From Kiritimatiellia bacterium (GTDB lineage: Bacteria; Verrucomicrobiota; Kiritimatiellia; UBA8416; JAIOPI01), in contig JAPKCZ010000098.1 of NCBI GenBank assembly GCA_028822745.1, positions 1 through 7,068 on the forward strand: a DNA stretch of 7,068 bases. The letters are read 5' to 3'. Each line of letters opens with the position of its first letter. Position 1 is the first letter of the stretch. Shown here one piece after another: positions 7,027 to 7,068 of this stretch. The translations under genes and the position numbers were made by a program. Below the pieces are notes generated by a model. The model was not told the origin of the DNA. It did not search any database and saw only the letters and a list, made by a program, of their open reading frames with translations.

Positions 7027-7068
7027 GAGCCTGCTCCATGTGCCGCGGCGGTCAGGTCCGGCGGGTTG
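7023..7068 (-). CDS. sdhC: 3' end of the gene upstream of sdhA, probably the cytochrome b subunit sdhC
   Basis: On the minus strand an open frame enters from the window edge, encodes NPPDLTAAAHGAGS and stops at TGA 7023-7025. This stop overlaps the sdhA GTG as GTGA, the same junction used between sdhA and sdhB. Only 14 residues are visible, too few to recognise a family. The assignment to the membrane-anchoring cytochrome b subunit rests on the common C-A-B gene order of operons with this type of SdhA and SdhB. The tight overlap makes a real, cotranscribed gene likely; its identity is inferred from context. Confidence 0.55.
   Translation of the reverse strand, partial: NPPDLTAAAHGAGS

Noticed and set aside
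7037..7039. ATG upstream of the sdhA GTG on the minus strand
   Set aside because: It is out of frame with sdhA and sits inside the last codons of the preceding gene.
1..7068. Search for CRISPR repeats, insertion-sequence ends, tRNA or rRNA genes, integrases and toxin-antitoxin pairs
   Set aside because: None visible; coding capacity is filled by the genes listed and there is no flanking repeat pattern.

Overview
The window looks like an ordinary housekeeping stretch of a Gram-negative-type bacterial chromosome with moderate GC content. It shows no sign of mobile DNA, CRISPR, tRNA or rRNA. The lineage cannot be fixed from sequence alone. A class 1B PyrK/PyrD pair beside a non-proteobacterial-style succinate dehydrogenase (a 640-residue SdhA of the type seen in Bacteroidetes, Chlamydiae and deltaproteobacteria) would suit a PVC-group, deltaproteobacterial or similar organism. 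That is inference.

Layout: (1) Positions 1-717 (+) hold the 3' part of der, the ribosome-assembly GTPase with the second G domain and the KH-like domain. (2) Positions 777-2508 (+) hold pyrK and pyrD, overlapping by 8 bases. Together they encode the NAD-linked dihydroorotate dehydrogenase of pyrimidine synthesis. (3) Positions 2509-2598 are a short spacer with a perfect 9-bp inverted repeat and a possible 13-codon leader ORF. (4) Positions 2599-4263 (+) encode an unrecognised protein with one N-terminal membrane anchor and an apparent internal duplication. (5) Positions 4240-4302, where the genes converge, carry three complementary 8-base arms that can form two mutually exclusive hairpins. 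(6) Positions 4307-7068 (-) are a succinate dehydrogenase/fumarate reductase operon in the order sdhC (only its last 14 codons are present), sdhA, sdhB, with both junctions overlapping as GTGA.

The DHODH pair oxidises dihydroorotate and passes electrons through FMN, FAD and [2Fe-2S] to NAD+. The SDH complex passes electrons from succinate through FAD and three Fe-S clusters to the quinone pool, or runs in reverse as fumarate reductase. Der is functionally unrelated. The large unknown protein cannot be tied to either system. I see no convincing new multi-gene system. The most unusual items are the unknown anchored protein with its possible coupled leader ORF, and the three-armed hairpin at the convergent junction.
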